Made by a program: the position numbers and the translations under genes. Below are positions 6,785 through 14,524 of a stretch of 64,000 nucleotides of DNA, in pieces (position 1 is the first letter of the stretch; the number at the start of each line of letters is the position of its first letter). Origin of the DNA: Bradyrhizobium sp. CSA207 (lineage in GTDB: Bacteria; Pseudomonadota; Alphaproteobacteria; Rhizobiales; Xanthobacteraceae); the NCBI RefSeq assembly GCF_029051685.1, contig NZ_JAACFT010000035.1:1-64000 (forward strand), in the 5' to 3' direction. Under the pieces are notes generated by a model that worked only from the letters and a program-made list of their open reading frames with translations, was not told the DNA's origin and made no database searches.

Positions 6785-7219
6785 ATGAAGATCGCTTCTT
6801 TCCTGCACGCCGCGCTCCTCGCCATTGCCGCGCTTGCCGGGCTTTCGACGACGGCGCTGGCTGACGGCGGCACCGTGGTGCTGACGATCTACAAGGCGGG
6901 CTGGATCATCGGCGGCTCGGGCGGCTCGGGTGTGCTGAACTTCCGCGGCCGCGCCTATTCGCTCTCCACCGGCGGGCTCGACTACGGCCTCGTGTTCGGC
7001 GGCTCCAAGACCGTGCTGCGCGGCCGCGTCTCCAACATCAACCGTCCCTCCGATGTCGCCGGCGTCTACGGCGCCGCCGGTGCCGGCCTCGCGCTCGGCC
7101 GCGGCGCCCGCGCCATCGTGCTGACCAACCAGAAGGGCGCGGTGCTCGAGCTGACGGGAACGCAGGTCGGCTTGATGGCGAATGCAGATCTGAGCGGACT
7201 TGCGATCACGATGCGGTAG
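6785..7219 (+). CDS. Exported protein, possibly DUF1134/EipA-like
   Basis: This 144-residue protein has a signal peptide (KIASFLHAALLAIAALAGLS, cleavage after ALA near residue 26). The mature part is rich in glycine and beta strands: GSGVLNFRGRAYSLSTGGLD, then SDVAGVYGAAGAGLALGRGA, then VLTNQKGAVLELTGTQVGL. This layout resembles DUF1134 proteins such as Brucella EipA, which act in the envelope, but the match is only general. CCGGAGACG lies before the ATG. Confidence 0.7.
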   Translation: MKIASFLHAALLAIAALAGLSTTALADGGTVVLTIYKAGWIIGGSGGSGVLNFRGRAYSLSTGGLDYGLVFGGSKTVLRGRVSNINRPSDVAGVYGAAGAGLALGRGARAIVLTNQKGAVLELTGTQVGLMANADLSGLAITMR

Positions 7220-7238
7220 GCCGCCTCGAACTTTGGCT

Positions 7239-7320
7239 CGTAGCCCGCATGAGCGATAGCGATATGCGGGTTCACTGCCGATCCCGGATGTCGCTATCGC
7301 TCATCCGGGCTACGCTTCCG
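7239..7320. repeat. Inverted repeat, family E (copy 1)
   Basis: GTAGCCCGCATGAGCGATAG at the left pairs imperfectly with CTATCGCTCATCCGGGCTAC at the right. Copy 2 at 8257-8340 shares the core CACTGCCGNTCCCGGATG. The pair brackets the GST-like gene between them. Confidence 0.8.
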
Positions 7321-7352
7321 TCACGATCTCCTGACTGTACGCCCTCGCCAGA

Positions 7353-7493
7353 CCCTCATGGTGAGGAGGCGCGCAAGCGTCGTCTCCGGACGATGCTTCG
7401 CATCGCTCGGAGAACCATGCAGGCCAATCATCTGCAGCCATCCTTCGAGACGCGCTTCGAGACGCGCGCAAGAGCGCGCTCCTCAGGATGAGG
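7353..7493. repeat. Palindromic repeat, family D (overlaps the end of a CDS)
   Basis: Runs from CCTCATGGTGAGGAGGCGCG to CGCGCTCCTCAGGATGAGG, so the ends are inverted copies, with GAACCATGCAGGCC in the middle. Other members are at 27273-27316, 27392-27440, 27738-27783, 27868-27908, 31291-31430 and 37271-37410. The last few codons of the next gene lie inside it. Confidence 0.8.
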
Positions 7494-8193
7494 TCTGTGG
7501 TTGCGACGAGACCGCCGCGTGGATCCTCTCGCAATGCGCGACGAGATTTTTGTGCGCATCGACGAACGCTTTCAGCGGCGTCGGAATCGGCAGGAAATAG
7601 ATGTTGGCGACAAAGCCGTAGATGCCGGCATCGATGCTGGTCGGCGCATCGCCATGCACGAAGCCTTTTGCGGGCACGATCTCGGCCAGCACCTGCAGAT
7701 CGGCGAGTCCCCGCGCATAGGCCTGCTCGGGCGTGTAGCGGCCGATGCCCTGGAAATGATAGCGCTGCGCATTGTACGCTTTTGCCGTCTCAAAGCCCGC
7801 CGCATCGATCTGCGGATGCTGGGCGATGAACGCATCGCGAAACGCTGGATAATAGCGCTCGTCCTTCCAGCGCGAATACGACATCACCCAGTAGAGATCA
7901 TCCAGCATGCGCGTGACCAAATGATTGGTGCGGCGCTGCTCCGGTGAAAGCTTGGCATCGATGGTCAGGCGATATTTTGCGATCGCATGCGCGATGATCG
8001 TCTCGCTGTCGCCGATGGTCTCACCGTCATCGACGACGTAGGGCAGCTGCCCGCGCGGCGCGGCGGAGGCGTCGAACAGGTGCTCGTGCACGAACGGCAC
8101 GCCGGCGAGCTTGAGGAAGGCGTAGACCTTGAGGCCATAGCCGTTGTTGTCGGCGACGGCGCACAGTTCCGGATAGGAATAGAGGGTCAGCAT
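7483..8193 (-). CDS. Glutathione S-transferase-like protein (metaxin/Fax type)
   Basis: This 236-residue protein has an N-terminal thioredoxin-like half of the metaxin/Fax kind (MLTLYSYPELCAVADNNGYG, LKVYAFLKLAGVPFV, GQLPYVVDDGETIGDSETII) and a helical C-terminal half with the SIDAGIYGFVANI segment typical of GST domain 2. The start at MLTLYS is supported by GAGGAG upstream. Substrate unknown. The C-terminus (QPQTSS) is encoded inside a family D repeat. A second GST-like gene lies upstream in the same direction, separated by a family E repeat. Confidence 0.85.
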   Translation of the reverse strand: MLTLYSYPELCAVADNNGYGLKVYAFLKLAGVPFVHEHLFDASAAPRGQLPYVVDDGETIGDSETIIAHAIAKYRLTIDAKLSPEQRRTNHLVTRMLDDLYWVMSYSRWKDERYYPAFRDAFIAQHPQIDAAGFETAKAYNAQRYHFQGIGRYTPEQAYARGLADLQVLAEIVPAKGFVHGDAPTSIDAGIYGFVANIYFLPIPTPLKAFVDAHKNLVAHCERIHAAVSSQPQTSS

Positions 8194-8256
8194 GGGGTGC
8201 TCCTCTCTTGGCCGAGGCAGGATGCAGGGGTGTGGCGCAGGACGCAATGGTAGCCT

Positions 8257-8340
8257 CGTAGCCCGCATGGAGCGAAGCGAAATGCGGGTCCACTGCCGGT
8301 CCCGGATGTCGCTATCGCTCATCCGGGCTACGCTTCCGTT
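8257..8340. repeat. Inverted repeat, family E (copy 2)
   Basis: GTAGCCCGCATGGAGCGAAG on the left, CACTGCCGGTCCCGGATG in the core, and TATCGCTCATCCGGGCTACG on the right. It matches the copy at 7239-7320 almost base for base in its right half. Confidence 0.8.
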
Positions 8341-8364
8341 ACGATCCGCCGACTGCACGACGGG

Positions 8365-9018
8365 TTACGGACCGGAAGATGCCGCGGTAAAAACCGCCAA
8401 CTGAGCATCGAACGCACGCCTGAATGCCGGCCGCGCTTCGCCGCGGGCGACGTAGGCGGAGACATTAGGATATTCGTCCAGCAGGCCCGATGTGTGCAGC
8501 CGGCGCAGCACGGTGACCATCAGGAGGTCGCCGGCGCTGAATGCGCCATCGAGCCAGTCGGCATCGCCGAGGCGGCGGGACAACTCGCCGAGGCGGACGC
8601 GGACGCGATCCCTCAGGATGGGCAGGCGCTCCTCGTACCAGGGTTTGTCGCGCTCGAACAGCATGGCCATCGCGAGCTCGACGATCGGCGGCTCCAGCGT
8701 GCTCAGCGCGGCAAACATCCACGCGATCGTGCGGCTCCTGGCATTCGCCTCGACCGGCAGCAGCCCGTCATGGCGCTCGGCGATATGGAGCACGATCGCT
8801 CCCGACTCGAACAGAGCGAGATCGCCTTCCTCATAGGTCGGAATCTGTCCGAACGGATGCAGCGCCAGGTGCGCGGGCTGTTTCATCGCGCTGAACGAGA
8901 CGAGGCGGACGTCGTAAGGCTGGCCCACCTCTTCGAGCGCCCAGCGCACCCGCATGTCGCGGGCCAGTCCCCTGCCGCGGTCGGGCGAGCTTTCGAAGGC
9001 GGTGATGGTGGGGGGCAT
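8365..9018 (-). CDS. Glutathione S-transferase family protein
   Basis: This 217-residue protein has a GST N-domain (PPTITAFESSPDRGRGLARD, then MRVRWALEEVGQPYDV, then HPFGQIPTYEEGDLALFESG with the ES-GAI glutathione-binding segment) and an all-helical C-domain with SAGDLLMVTVLRRL near residue 175. The start MPPTIT follows from the family N-terminus; a longer reading runs into repeat sequence. Probably a detoxification enzyme; substrate unknown. Confidence 0.9.
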   Translation of the reverse strand: MPPTITAFESSPDRGRGLARDMRVRWALEEVGQPYDVRLVSFSAMKQPAHLALHPFGQIPTYEEGDLALFESGAIVLHIAERHDGLLPVEANARSRTIAWMFAALSTLEPPIVELAMAMLFERDKPWYEERLPILRDRVRVRLGELSRRLGDADWLDGAFSAGDLLMVTVLRRLHTSGLLDEYPNVSAYVARGEARPAFRRAFDAQLAVFTAASSGP

Positions 9019-9358
9019 CTGGGGTCTCCATTCGTCGTCATTGCGAGCGCAGCGAAGCAATCCAGCTTGTCGCCGCGGAGACAGCCTGGATTGCTTCGTC
9101 GCAAGCGCTCCTCGCAATGACGGGGTTGCGGCAGCGCGGCCGCTCACGGATCATTGCGTGATGCCAGCGAGGCGTTCGGTTTAGCACTTTACGTCCAGAG
9201 GACGAACGACCGGCGCCGATTCCGACAACCTGTCTGCTTTTCCGGCGCGTAGCCGGTAGGGTGGGTTAGCCGCTCGCGAACGCAGTCGCTCAACACGGAA
9301 CGGTGCAAGGCGTAACCCACCTCTTCTGCGTCCGCGGCGATAGAAGCGGTGGGTTACG
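9019..9358. other. Intergenic region filled by two repeats
   Basis: No gene is seen. It holds a family B repeat (9036-9122) and a family H repeat (9256-9377), which reaches into the end of the next gene. The short stretch between them shows no further signal. Confidence 0.6.
9036..9122. repeat. Palindromic repeat, family B
   Basis: CGTCATTGCGAGCGCAGCGA at the left and CGCTCCTCGCAATGACG at the right form an inverted repeat around AGCAATCCAG/CTGGATTGCT. Other copies lie at 12532-12648 and 54984-55071. Confidence 0.85.
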
Positions 9359-9377
9359 CTACGCTAACCCACCCTGC
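9256..9377. repeat. Inverted repeat, family H (GGTGGGTTACGC type)
   Basis: GTAGGGTGGGTTAG at the left and CTAACCCACCCTGC at the right are inverted copies; AAGGCGTAACCCACC and GGTGGGTTACGCTACG sit between. A fragment (GGGTTACGCTACGCC) recurs at 9957, upstream of the DUF4262 gene. Confidence 0.75.
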
Positions 9378-9886
9378 GCAGCGATCCACGCCGCAAGCTC
9401 ACGCCACGGCTCCAGCGTCCAGTGCCCGGACGCAGCGCCAGACGGCGAGGGGAGCACGAATATGTCCGGTAAGCTTCCATGGGGCTGTTGCCTTCCCAGC
9501 GAAATCACGCTCGACGGCCTGCCATAAAACAAACTCGCCGCCTTCTTGCTCGTGAGCGCAATCGTCCTCGGGCGATACTTTTCGATCTTGGCCCTGAACC
9601 CCGCCACGTCGATCGACTCCGTCGCGATCTGATGATCCATCCCGGCGCCCGACTTGGAGAGATCGGTGAAGCCGATCCCGAGCTCGAGCAAACTTGCGAA
9701 CTCCCCCGGCTGGTAGCGCCGCGCCGTGATCCCGGCCTCATGGATCGCGCGCCAGAAGCGGTTGCCGGGATGGGCGTAGTAGTGCCCGAGTTCGGCCGAG
9801 CGCGTGCTGGCGGCGGTGCCGACGAAGACGAGGCGGAGGTCGGGACGGAGTTGGTCGGGGAGGCGGTGGAGGTTGGCTAGAGGCAA
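9359..9886 (-). CDS. Mismatch-specific DNA glycosylase, MUG/TDG-type (uracil-DNA glycosylase superfamily)
   Basis: This 175-residue protein matches the MUG family in length and motif order: RLVFVGTAAS near residues 18-27 where E. coli Mug has FCGINPG, HPGNRFWRAI near 39-48, and VLPSPSGAAS near 144-153 where Mug has LPNPSG. Family members remove uracil or thymine from mismatches with G. In E. coli the active-site Asn lies in GINPG; here the loop is GTAAS with no Asn, so the chemistry or activity may differ. The last codons overlap a family H repeat. Confidence 0.85.
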   Translation of the reverse strand: MPLANLHRLPDQLRPDLRLVFVGTAASTRSAELGHYYAHPGNRFWRAIHEAGITARRYQPGEFASLLELGIGFTDLSKSGAGMDHQIATESIDVAGFRAKIEKYRPRTIALTSKKAASLFYGRPSSVISLGRQQPHGSLPDIFVLPSPSGAASGHWTLEPWRELAAWIAAQGGLA

Positions 9887-10002
9887 AGCGCCGGTCCGTA
9901 GAATGGTGTGGACGTAGCCGTCATGGCGGCAGTTGGAGTTGCGAAAGTCAAGTGATGGGTTACGCTACGCCCCTCTTCCGATCTCGCCGCGGAGCGCCGC
10001 GC

Positions 10003-10488
10003 ATGCTGGACGATTTCGAATGGCCTAAACCGGATGGAGCGCCCGACGAGGCCATTTTTCGCAACGTCCGCAATCACGGTTGCCATATCGTCGGAATTCC
10101 CGATGCCGATCCGTCGTTTGCATTTTCAATCGGCCTGTTTCTAAACTACGGCCACCCCGAGCTTATCATCTTCGGCCAGCGCTCCGAGAACGCGCAGGCC
10201 ATAATCAACTTTGTCCGCGATCGCGTGGCGGTGGGGCACAAATTCTCCGATGGCGATATCTCCGACGATTTCTTGGAGAACGACTACAAGCTCGGCTTCT
10301 GGCAAGTGCCGTTTAAGGCTTACCCCGAATACTTGGGCACGGCGATCTGGTTCTACTCCAAATCCCGGCTCGCATTCCCCTGCCTCCAGGTCATCTGGCA
10401 GGACGTCAATCGGCGCTTTCCCTGGGAGGCGGAATGCATACCCGGTGTTAAAGAGGATCAGCCGTTGTTGAAGAGAATGGTTTCTTGA
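10003..10488 (+). CDS. DUF4262 domain protein
   Basis: This 161-residue protein has the DUF4262 pattern: NVRNHGCHIVGIPDADPSFA, then FSIGLFLNYGHPELIIFGQR, then FWQVPFKAYPEYLG and a C-terminal QVIWQDVNRRFPWE. The start at MLDDFEWP was preferred because the upstream in-frame ATGs lie in repeat-derived sequence. Function unknown; relatives are often in accessory regions. A strong terminator follows the stop. Confidence 0.82.
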   Translation: MLDDFEWPKPDGAPDEAIFRNVRNHGCHIVGIPDADPSFAFSIGLFLNYGHPELIIFGQRSENAQAIINFVRDRVAVGHKFSDGDISDDFLENDYKLGFWQVPFKAYPEYLGTAIWFYSKSRLAFPCLQVIWQDVNRRFPWEAECIPGVKEDQPLLKRMVS

Positions 10489-10490
10489 CC

Positions 10491-10520
10491 AAAAAGCCGG
10501 GCCGTTTTGCCCGGCTTTTC
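10491..10520. terminator. Bidirectional terminator between DUF4262 and thiC
   Basis: AAAAGCCGGGC and GCCCGGCTTTT form a perfect 11-pair stem around a six-base loop. The T run on each strand lets it end both the plus-strand DUF4262 gene and the minus-strand thiamine operon. Confidence 0.88.
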
Positions 10521-10571
10521 GTTTCCGATTGATGTCCGAGTCGAGCCCGGGCACGACAAGGATGGCGCCGC

Positions 10572-12470
10572 TCACAACACCCGATTGCTCTCCTTCACCT
10601 TCTCCGCATCCAGATACACGTTGCTGCCCATCTCCTTAAACTTCTCGCTCATCCTGGCCATGCCGTCCTCGGCGACCCCGCTCATCGACATCCCCACCGC
10701 CGCCGGATCGTTCAGCGTCGCCGCGTAATCCCGCACGTCCTGCGTGATCTTCATCGAGCAGAATTTTGGGCCGCACATCGAGCAGAAATGGGCGACCTTG
10801 TGGGCTTCCTTCGGCAGGGTCTCGTCGTGGAAGTTTTTCGCGGTGTCGGGGTCGAGGCCGAGGTTGAACTGGTCGCTCCAGCGGAAGTCGAAACGGGCGC
10901 GGGAGAGCGCGTCGTCGCGCAATTGCGCGGCCGGGTGGCCCTTGGCGAGATCGGAGGCGTGGGCGGCGATCTTGTAGGTGATGACGCCGGTCTTGACGTC
11001 GTTGCGGTCGGGCAGGCCGAGATGCTCCTTCGGGGTGACGTAGCAGAGCATGGCGCAGCCGAACCAGCCGATCATGGCCGCTCCAATGCCCGAGGTGATG
11101 TGGTCGTAGCCCGGCGCGATGTCGGTGGTCAGGGGCCCGAGGGTGTAGAACGGCGCTTCACCGCATTCCTTGAGCTGTTTGTCCATGTTGATCTTGATCT
11201 TGTGCATCGGCACGTGGCCGGGGCCTTCGATCATGACCTGGCAGCCCTTGTCCCACGCGATTTTTGTCAGTTCGCCGAGCGTTTCGAGTTCGGCAAATTG
11301 CGCGCGGTCGTTGGCGTCCGCGATCGAGCCCGGGCGCAGGCCGTCGCCGAGCGAGAACGAGACGTCATACTTGCGCATGAGGTCGCAAATCTCGTCGAAG
11401 TGGGTGTACAGAAAACTCTCCTTGTGATGCGCCAGGCACCACTTCGCCATGATCGAGCCGCCGCGCGACACGATGCCGGTAACGCGGTTGGCGGTGAGGT
11501 GGATGTATTGCAGGCGCACGCCGGCGTGGATGGTGAAATAGTCGACGCCCTGCTCGCACTGCTCGATCAAGGTGTCCTTGTAGAGCTCCCAGGTCAGCTG
11601 CACCGGATCGCCGTTGCACTTCTCCAGCGCCTGATAAATGGGCACCGTGCCGATCGGCACCGGCGCGTTGCGCAAAATCCATTCGCGGGTGGTGTGGATG
11701 TTGCGGCCCGTGGAGAGGTCCATCACGGTGTCGGCCCCCCAGCGGATCGCCCACACCATCTTCTCGACCTCTTCCTCCACCGACGACGTCACCGCCGAGT
11801 TGCCGATGTTGGCGTTGATCTTGGTGAGAAAATTGCGGCCGATGATCATCGGCTCGAGCTCTGAGTGGTTGATGTTGCAGGGGATGATGGCGCGGCCGCG
11901 CGCGATCTCAGAGCGCACGAACTCCGGCGTGATGAAGGCGGGCACTTCCGCGCCAAAGCTTTCGCCGTCGGCGAGCGCTGCCTCCGCGCGCTCGAGCTGC
12001 TGCTTGCGGCCGAGATTTTCGCGCGCGGCGACGTAGATCATCTCCTTGGTGATGATGCCGGCGCGGGCAAATTCGAGCTGGGTGATCTTGTGGCCGTCGA
12101 GGCCGCGCAGCGGCTTGTGATAGGCCGAGAACGCGCGCGCAGCCTTGTCGGTGGAGACGCTGCCATTGTCCTCGGGCTTGATCTGCCGGCCCACATATTC
12201 CTCGACGCCGCTGCGTTCCAGCACCCAGGCCTTGCGATTGCGGGCAAGACCCGCGTTGACGTCGATGGTCACGCTCGGGTCGGTGTAGGGGCCGGAGGTG
12301 TCATAGACCGGCAGGTTCGGCTCGCCCGCGCCCTCGGAGAGGATAATCTCGCGCAAGGGCACGCGCAGCTCGGGCGCCGCATCAGGGGAAGCGAAGATCT
12401 TTCGCGACGACGGCAGCGGGCCGGTGGTGACGGCGGGGACGGTCTTGTCAGGGTTGGAGCGGATGTTCAT
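10572..12470 (-). CDS. thiC: Phosphomethylpyrimidine synthase ThiC
   Basis: This 632-residue enzyme makes the HMP-phosphate half of thiamine from aminoimidazole ribotide, using a radical SAM [4Fe-4S] cluster. The C-terminal cluster motif CxxCxxxxC is present as CSMCGPKFC. Conserved stretches include NINANIGNSAVTSSVEEEVE, MVWAIRWGADTVMDLSTGRN, and GPGHVPMHKIKINMDKQL. The length is normal for ThiC with its N-terminal domain. It lies last in a run with thiO, thiS, thiG and thiE, 197 bases after thiE, with a family B repeat in the gap. A bidirectional terminator follows. Confidence 0.97.
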   Translation of the reverse strand: MNIRSNPDKTVPAVTTGPLPSSRKIFASPDAAPELRVPLREIILSEGAGEPNLPVYDTSGPYTDPSVTIDVNAGLARNRKAWVLERSGVEEYVGRQIKPEDNGSVSTDKAARAFSAYHKPLRGLDGHKITQLEFARAGIITKEMIYVAARENLGRKQQLERAEAALADGESFGAEVPAFITPEFVRSEIARGRAIIPCNINHSELEPMIIGRNFLTKINANIGNSAVTSSVEEEVEKMVWAIRWGADTVMDLSTGRNIHTTREWILRNAPVPIGTVPIYQALEKCNGDPVQLTWELYKDTLIEQCEQGVDYFTIHAGVRLQYIHLTANRVTGIVSRGGSIMAKWCLAHHKESFLYTHFDEICDLMRKYDVSFSLGDGLRPGSIADANDRAQFAELETLGELTKIAWDKGCQVMIEGPGHVPMHKIKINMDKQLKECGEAPFYTLGPLTTDIAPGYDHITSGIGAAMIGWFGCAMLCYVTPKEHLGLPDRNDVKTGVITYKIAAHASDLAKGHPAAQLRDDALSRARFDFRWSDQFNLGLDPDTAKNFHDETLPKEAHKVAHFCSMCGPKFCSMKITQDVRDYAATLNDPAAVGMSMSGVAEDGMARMSEKFKEMGSNVYLDAEKVKESNRVL

Positions 12471-12531
12471 GGGATCCTCCGGTTTAATTCGTATGTGCGT
12501 GCGTCGGGACGACGCTAGTGACCGCTTGCTC

Positions 12532-12648
12532 CGTCATTGCGAGGAGCTCGCGACAAGATTGCGTAGCAATTTTGCGCGGATGCGACGAAGCAATCCAGAC
12601 CGTCTCCGTGGAGAGACTCTGGATTGCTTCGCTGCGCTCGCAATGACG
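12532..12648. repeat. Palindromic repeat, family B, inside the thi operon
   Basis: A longer member of the CGTCATTGCGAG...CAATGACG family, with an insertion (AAGATTGCGTAGCAATTTTG) in the left arm. It fills most of the thiE-thiC gap and could form a hairpin in the transcript. Confidence 0.8.
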
Positions 12649-12667
12649 TGGGGAGAGAGTGTGGGCA

Positions 12668-13294
12668 TCACGCCGCCTCCTTCGACTGGCCGAGCCATTG
12701 GCGCACCCGCGCATCGGGGTCGGCATGTTGGGTGACGTCGCTGACGACGGCGATGGAATCGGCGCCCGCTGCAAAAATCTCCGCGGCGTGCTCGAACTTG
12801 ATGCCGCCGATTGCAACCAGCGGGATGCCGCCGATACGCTTCTTCCATTCGGTGATTTTTGGCACGCCCTGCGGCTCGAAGCGCATCGATTTGAGCGTGG
12901 TGAAGAAGATCGGCCCGAGCGCGACGTAGTCCGGCTTGGCCGCGAGCGCGGCTCCGAGCTCATCGTCGTCATGGGTGGAGATGCCGAGGAGAAGGCCCGC
13001 CTCGCGGATGGCTTTGAGGTCCGCGTCGGCGAGGTCTTCCTGGCCCAGATGCAAATACTTCGCGCCGGCGACGATCGCCGCGCGCCAGTAGTCGTTGACG
13101 ACGAGTTTGGCTTGCGTGCCGTTCGTGATCTCCAGCGCGTCGGTGACGATCTGAAGGGCCTGCGCGTCGTCGAGGTCTTTCGCGCGCAATTGAATCGTGC
13201 CGACGCCGAGCCTGGTCAGGCGCTCGACCCACTCAAGGCTGTCGACGACGGGATAGAATCGATCAGGATACGCGTTGCGATCAGGATACGGCAT
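12668..13294 (-). CDS. thiE: Thiamine phosphate synthase ThiE
   Basis: This 208-residue TIM-barrel enzyme joins HMP-pyrophosphate and thiazole phosphate to give thiamine phosphate. Typical motifs are LGVGTIQLRAKD (QLR pyrophosphate site), KLVVNDYWRAAIVAGAKYLH, LGQEDL, ALGPIFFTT and LVAIGGI. The ATG at 13294 lies inside the last codons of thiG (14-base overlap), so translation is probably coupled. The N-terminus contains a six-codon tandem duplication (YPDRNA then YPDRFY). An ATG 18 bases further upstream is possible but less likely. Confidence 0.95.
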   Translation of the reverse strand: MPYPDRNAYPDRFYPVVDSLEWVERLTRLGVGTIQLRAKDLDDAQALQIVTDALEITNGTQAKLVVNDYWRAAIVAGAKYLHLGQEDLADADLKAIREAGLLLGISTHDDDELGAALAAKPDYVALGPIFFTTLKSMRFEPQGVPKITEWKKRIGGIPLVAIGGIKFEHAAEIFAAGADSIAVVSDVTQHADPDARVRQWLGQSKEAA

Positions 13295-14063
13295 GCCAGA
13301 ACGGGGTCCCAACGACAGGGGTGGACGGGGAGGCGAAATCGCGGGCGTTCATCAGCCCGGCTTCATAAGCGGTGCGGCCGGCCTCGATGCCGAGGCGGAA
13401 GGCATTGGCCATTGCGACGGGATCGGCGGCTTTTGCAATGGCGGTGTTGAGCAGCACGGCGTCATAGCCGAGCTCGAGCGCCTCGGCCGCATGCGACGGC
13501 GCACCGATGCCGGCGTCGACCACCAGCGTGATGTCGGGCAGCCGCTCGCGCAGCAGTTTGAGCGCATCGCGGTTGGTGATGCCCTTCGCGCTGCCGATGG
13601 GAGCGGCCCATGGCATCACCACCTTGCAGCCGGCATCGACCAGTCGGTTGGCGACCGAGAGATCCTCGGTGCAATAGGGGAACACCTCAAAACCGTCCTT
13701 GATCAGGATGGTCGCGGCTTCGACCAGGCCGACCACGTCAGGCTGCAGCGTGTCGTTGTCGGCGATCACTTCGAGCTTGATCCAGCTTGTGCCGAACAAT
13801 TCGCGCGCGAGCTTTGCGGTCGTCACCGCCTCGCGCACGCTGCGGCAGCCGGCGGTGTTCGGCAGCACGGTGACGTCGAGCTCGCGGATCAGATTCCAGA
13901 ACGCGTCACCGGTCTTGCCGCCGGCGGATTCGCGCCGCAGCGACACTGTGACGATGTTCGAGCCCGAGGCGCGGATCGCCGCCTGCATGATCGCAGGGGA
14001 GGGATACAGCGCGCTGCCGATCAGCAGGCGGGAGGCGAAGGTTTTGCCGTAGAAGGTCACCAT
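13281..14063 (-). CDS. thiG: Thiazole synthase ThiG
   Basis: This 260-residue TIM-barrel enzyme builds the thiazole ring from deoxyxylulose phosphate, dehydroglycine and ThiS thiocarboxylate. Motifs seen: TFASRLLIGSALYPSP, NTAGCRSVREAVTTAKLARE, the catalytic-lysine strand (SWIKLEVIADNDTLQPD), MPWAAPIGSAKGI and VVDAGIGAPSHAAEALELGY. The start MVTFYGKTF is supported by GGAG upstream and the family N-terminus. It overlaps thiE and lies downstream of thiS after a repeat-filled gap. Confidence 0.97.
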   Translation of the reverse strand: MVTFYGKTFASRLLIGSALYPSPAIMQAAIRASGSNIVTVSLRRESAGGKTGDAFWNLIRELDVTVLPNTAGCRSVREAVTTAKLARELFGTSWIKLEVIADNDTLQPDVVGLVEAATILIKDGFEVFPYCTEDLSVANRLVDAGCKVVMPWAAPIGSAKGITNRDALKLLRERLPDITLVVDAGIGAPSHAAEALELGYDAVLLNTAIAKAADPVAMANAFRLGIEAGRTAYEAGLMNARDFASPSTPVVGTPFWHAVS

Positions 14064-14163
14064 GTCGAAGGTGTCTCCTGAAATACAGCTGTCGTCCCGG
14101 CGAAGGCCGGGACCCATAACCACAGGACTTCGTTGTGACGGTGCGCGCCGCTCCAAACGCCGC

Positions 14164-14266
14164 TGTCATCCCCGCGAAGGCGGGGATCCAGTATCCCAGA
14201 GGCGGTGCGGCTAGAACCGAGAAGCCGCGGCGTACTGGATCGCCCGGTCAAGCCGGGCGATGACGG
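14164..14266. repeat. Palindromic repeat, family C, inside the thi operon
   Basis: TGTCATCCCCGC-GAAG-GCGGGGATCCAGTA at the left and GATCGCCCGG-TCAAG-CCGGGCGATGACG at the right. A partial relative (GTCGTCCCGGCGAAGGCCGGGACCC) lies next to it at about 14091-14117. Both are between thiS and thiG. Confidence 0.8.
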
Positions 14267-14319
14267 CAGAGTGTGGGGCCTTCGCCGGGACGACGTGGGG
14301 AGAGAGCGTGCTACCATCC

Positions 14320-14517
14320 TCACCCTCCCTGCCGCGGCGTGATGATCTCGATCTCGTCGCCGGCCTTGAGGCTCGTCTCGGCCCAGCGGCTTTTCGGCAC
14401 CACGTCGTAGTTGAGCGCGATCGCGAAATGCGTGCCCTCGTAGTCGAGTTCGGCCAGCAGCGCGTCCACACGCGCCGAACTCACCTCGCGTTGCTCGCCG
14501 TTGACGATCAGAAGCAT
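14320..14517 (-). CDS. thiS: Sulfur carrier protein ThiS
   Basis: This 65-residue ubiquitin-like protein ends in the required GG (PRQGG), which is adenylated and turned into a thiocarboxylate to donate sulfur to ThiG. MLLIVNGEQREVSS and IALNYDVVPKSRWAET are standard ThiS strands. It follows thiO by seven bases, in the same operon. Confidence 0.96.
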   Translation of the reverse strand: MLLIVNGEQREVSSARVDALLAELDYEGTHFAIALNYDVVPKSRWAETSLKAGDEIEIITPRQGG

Positions 14518-14524
14518 GGGACCA

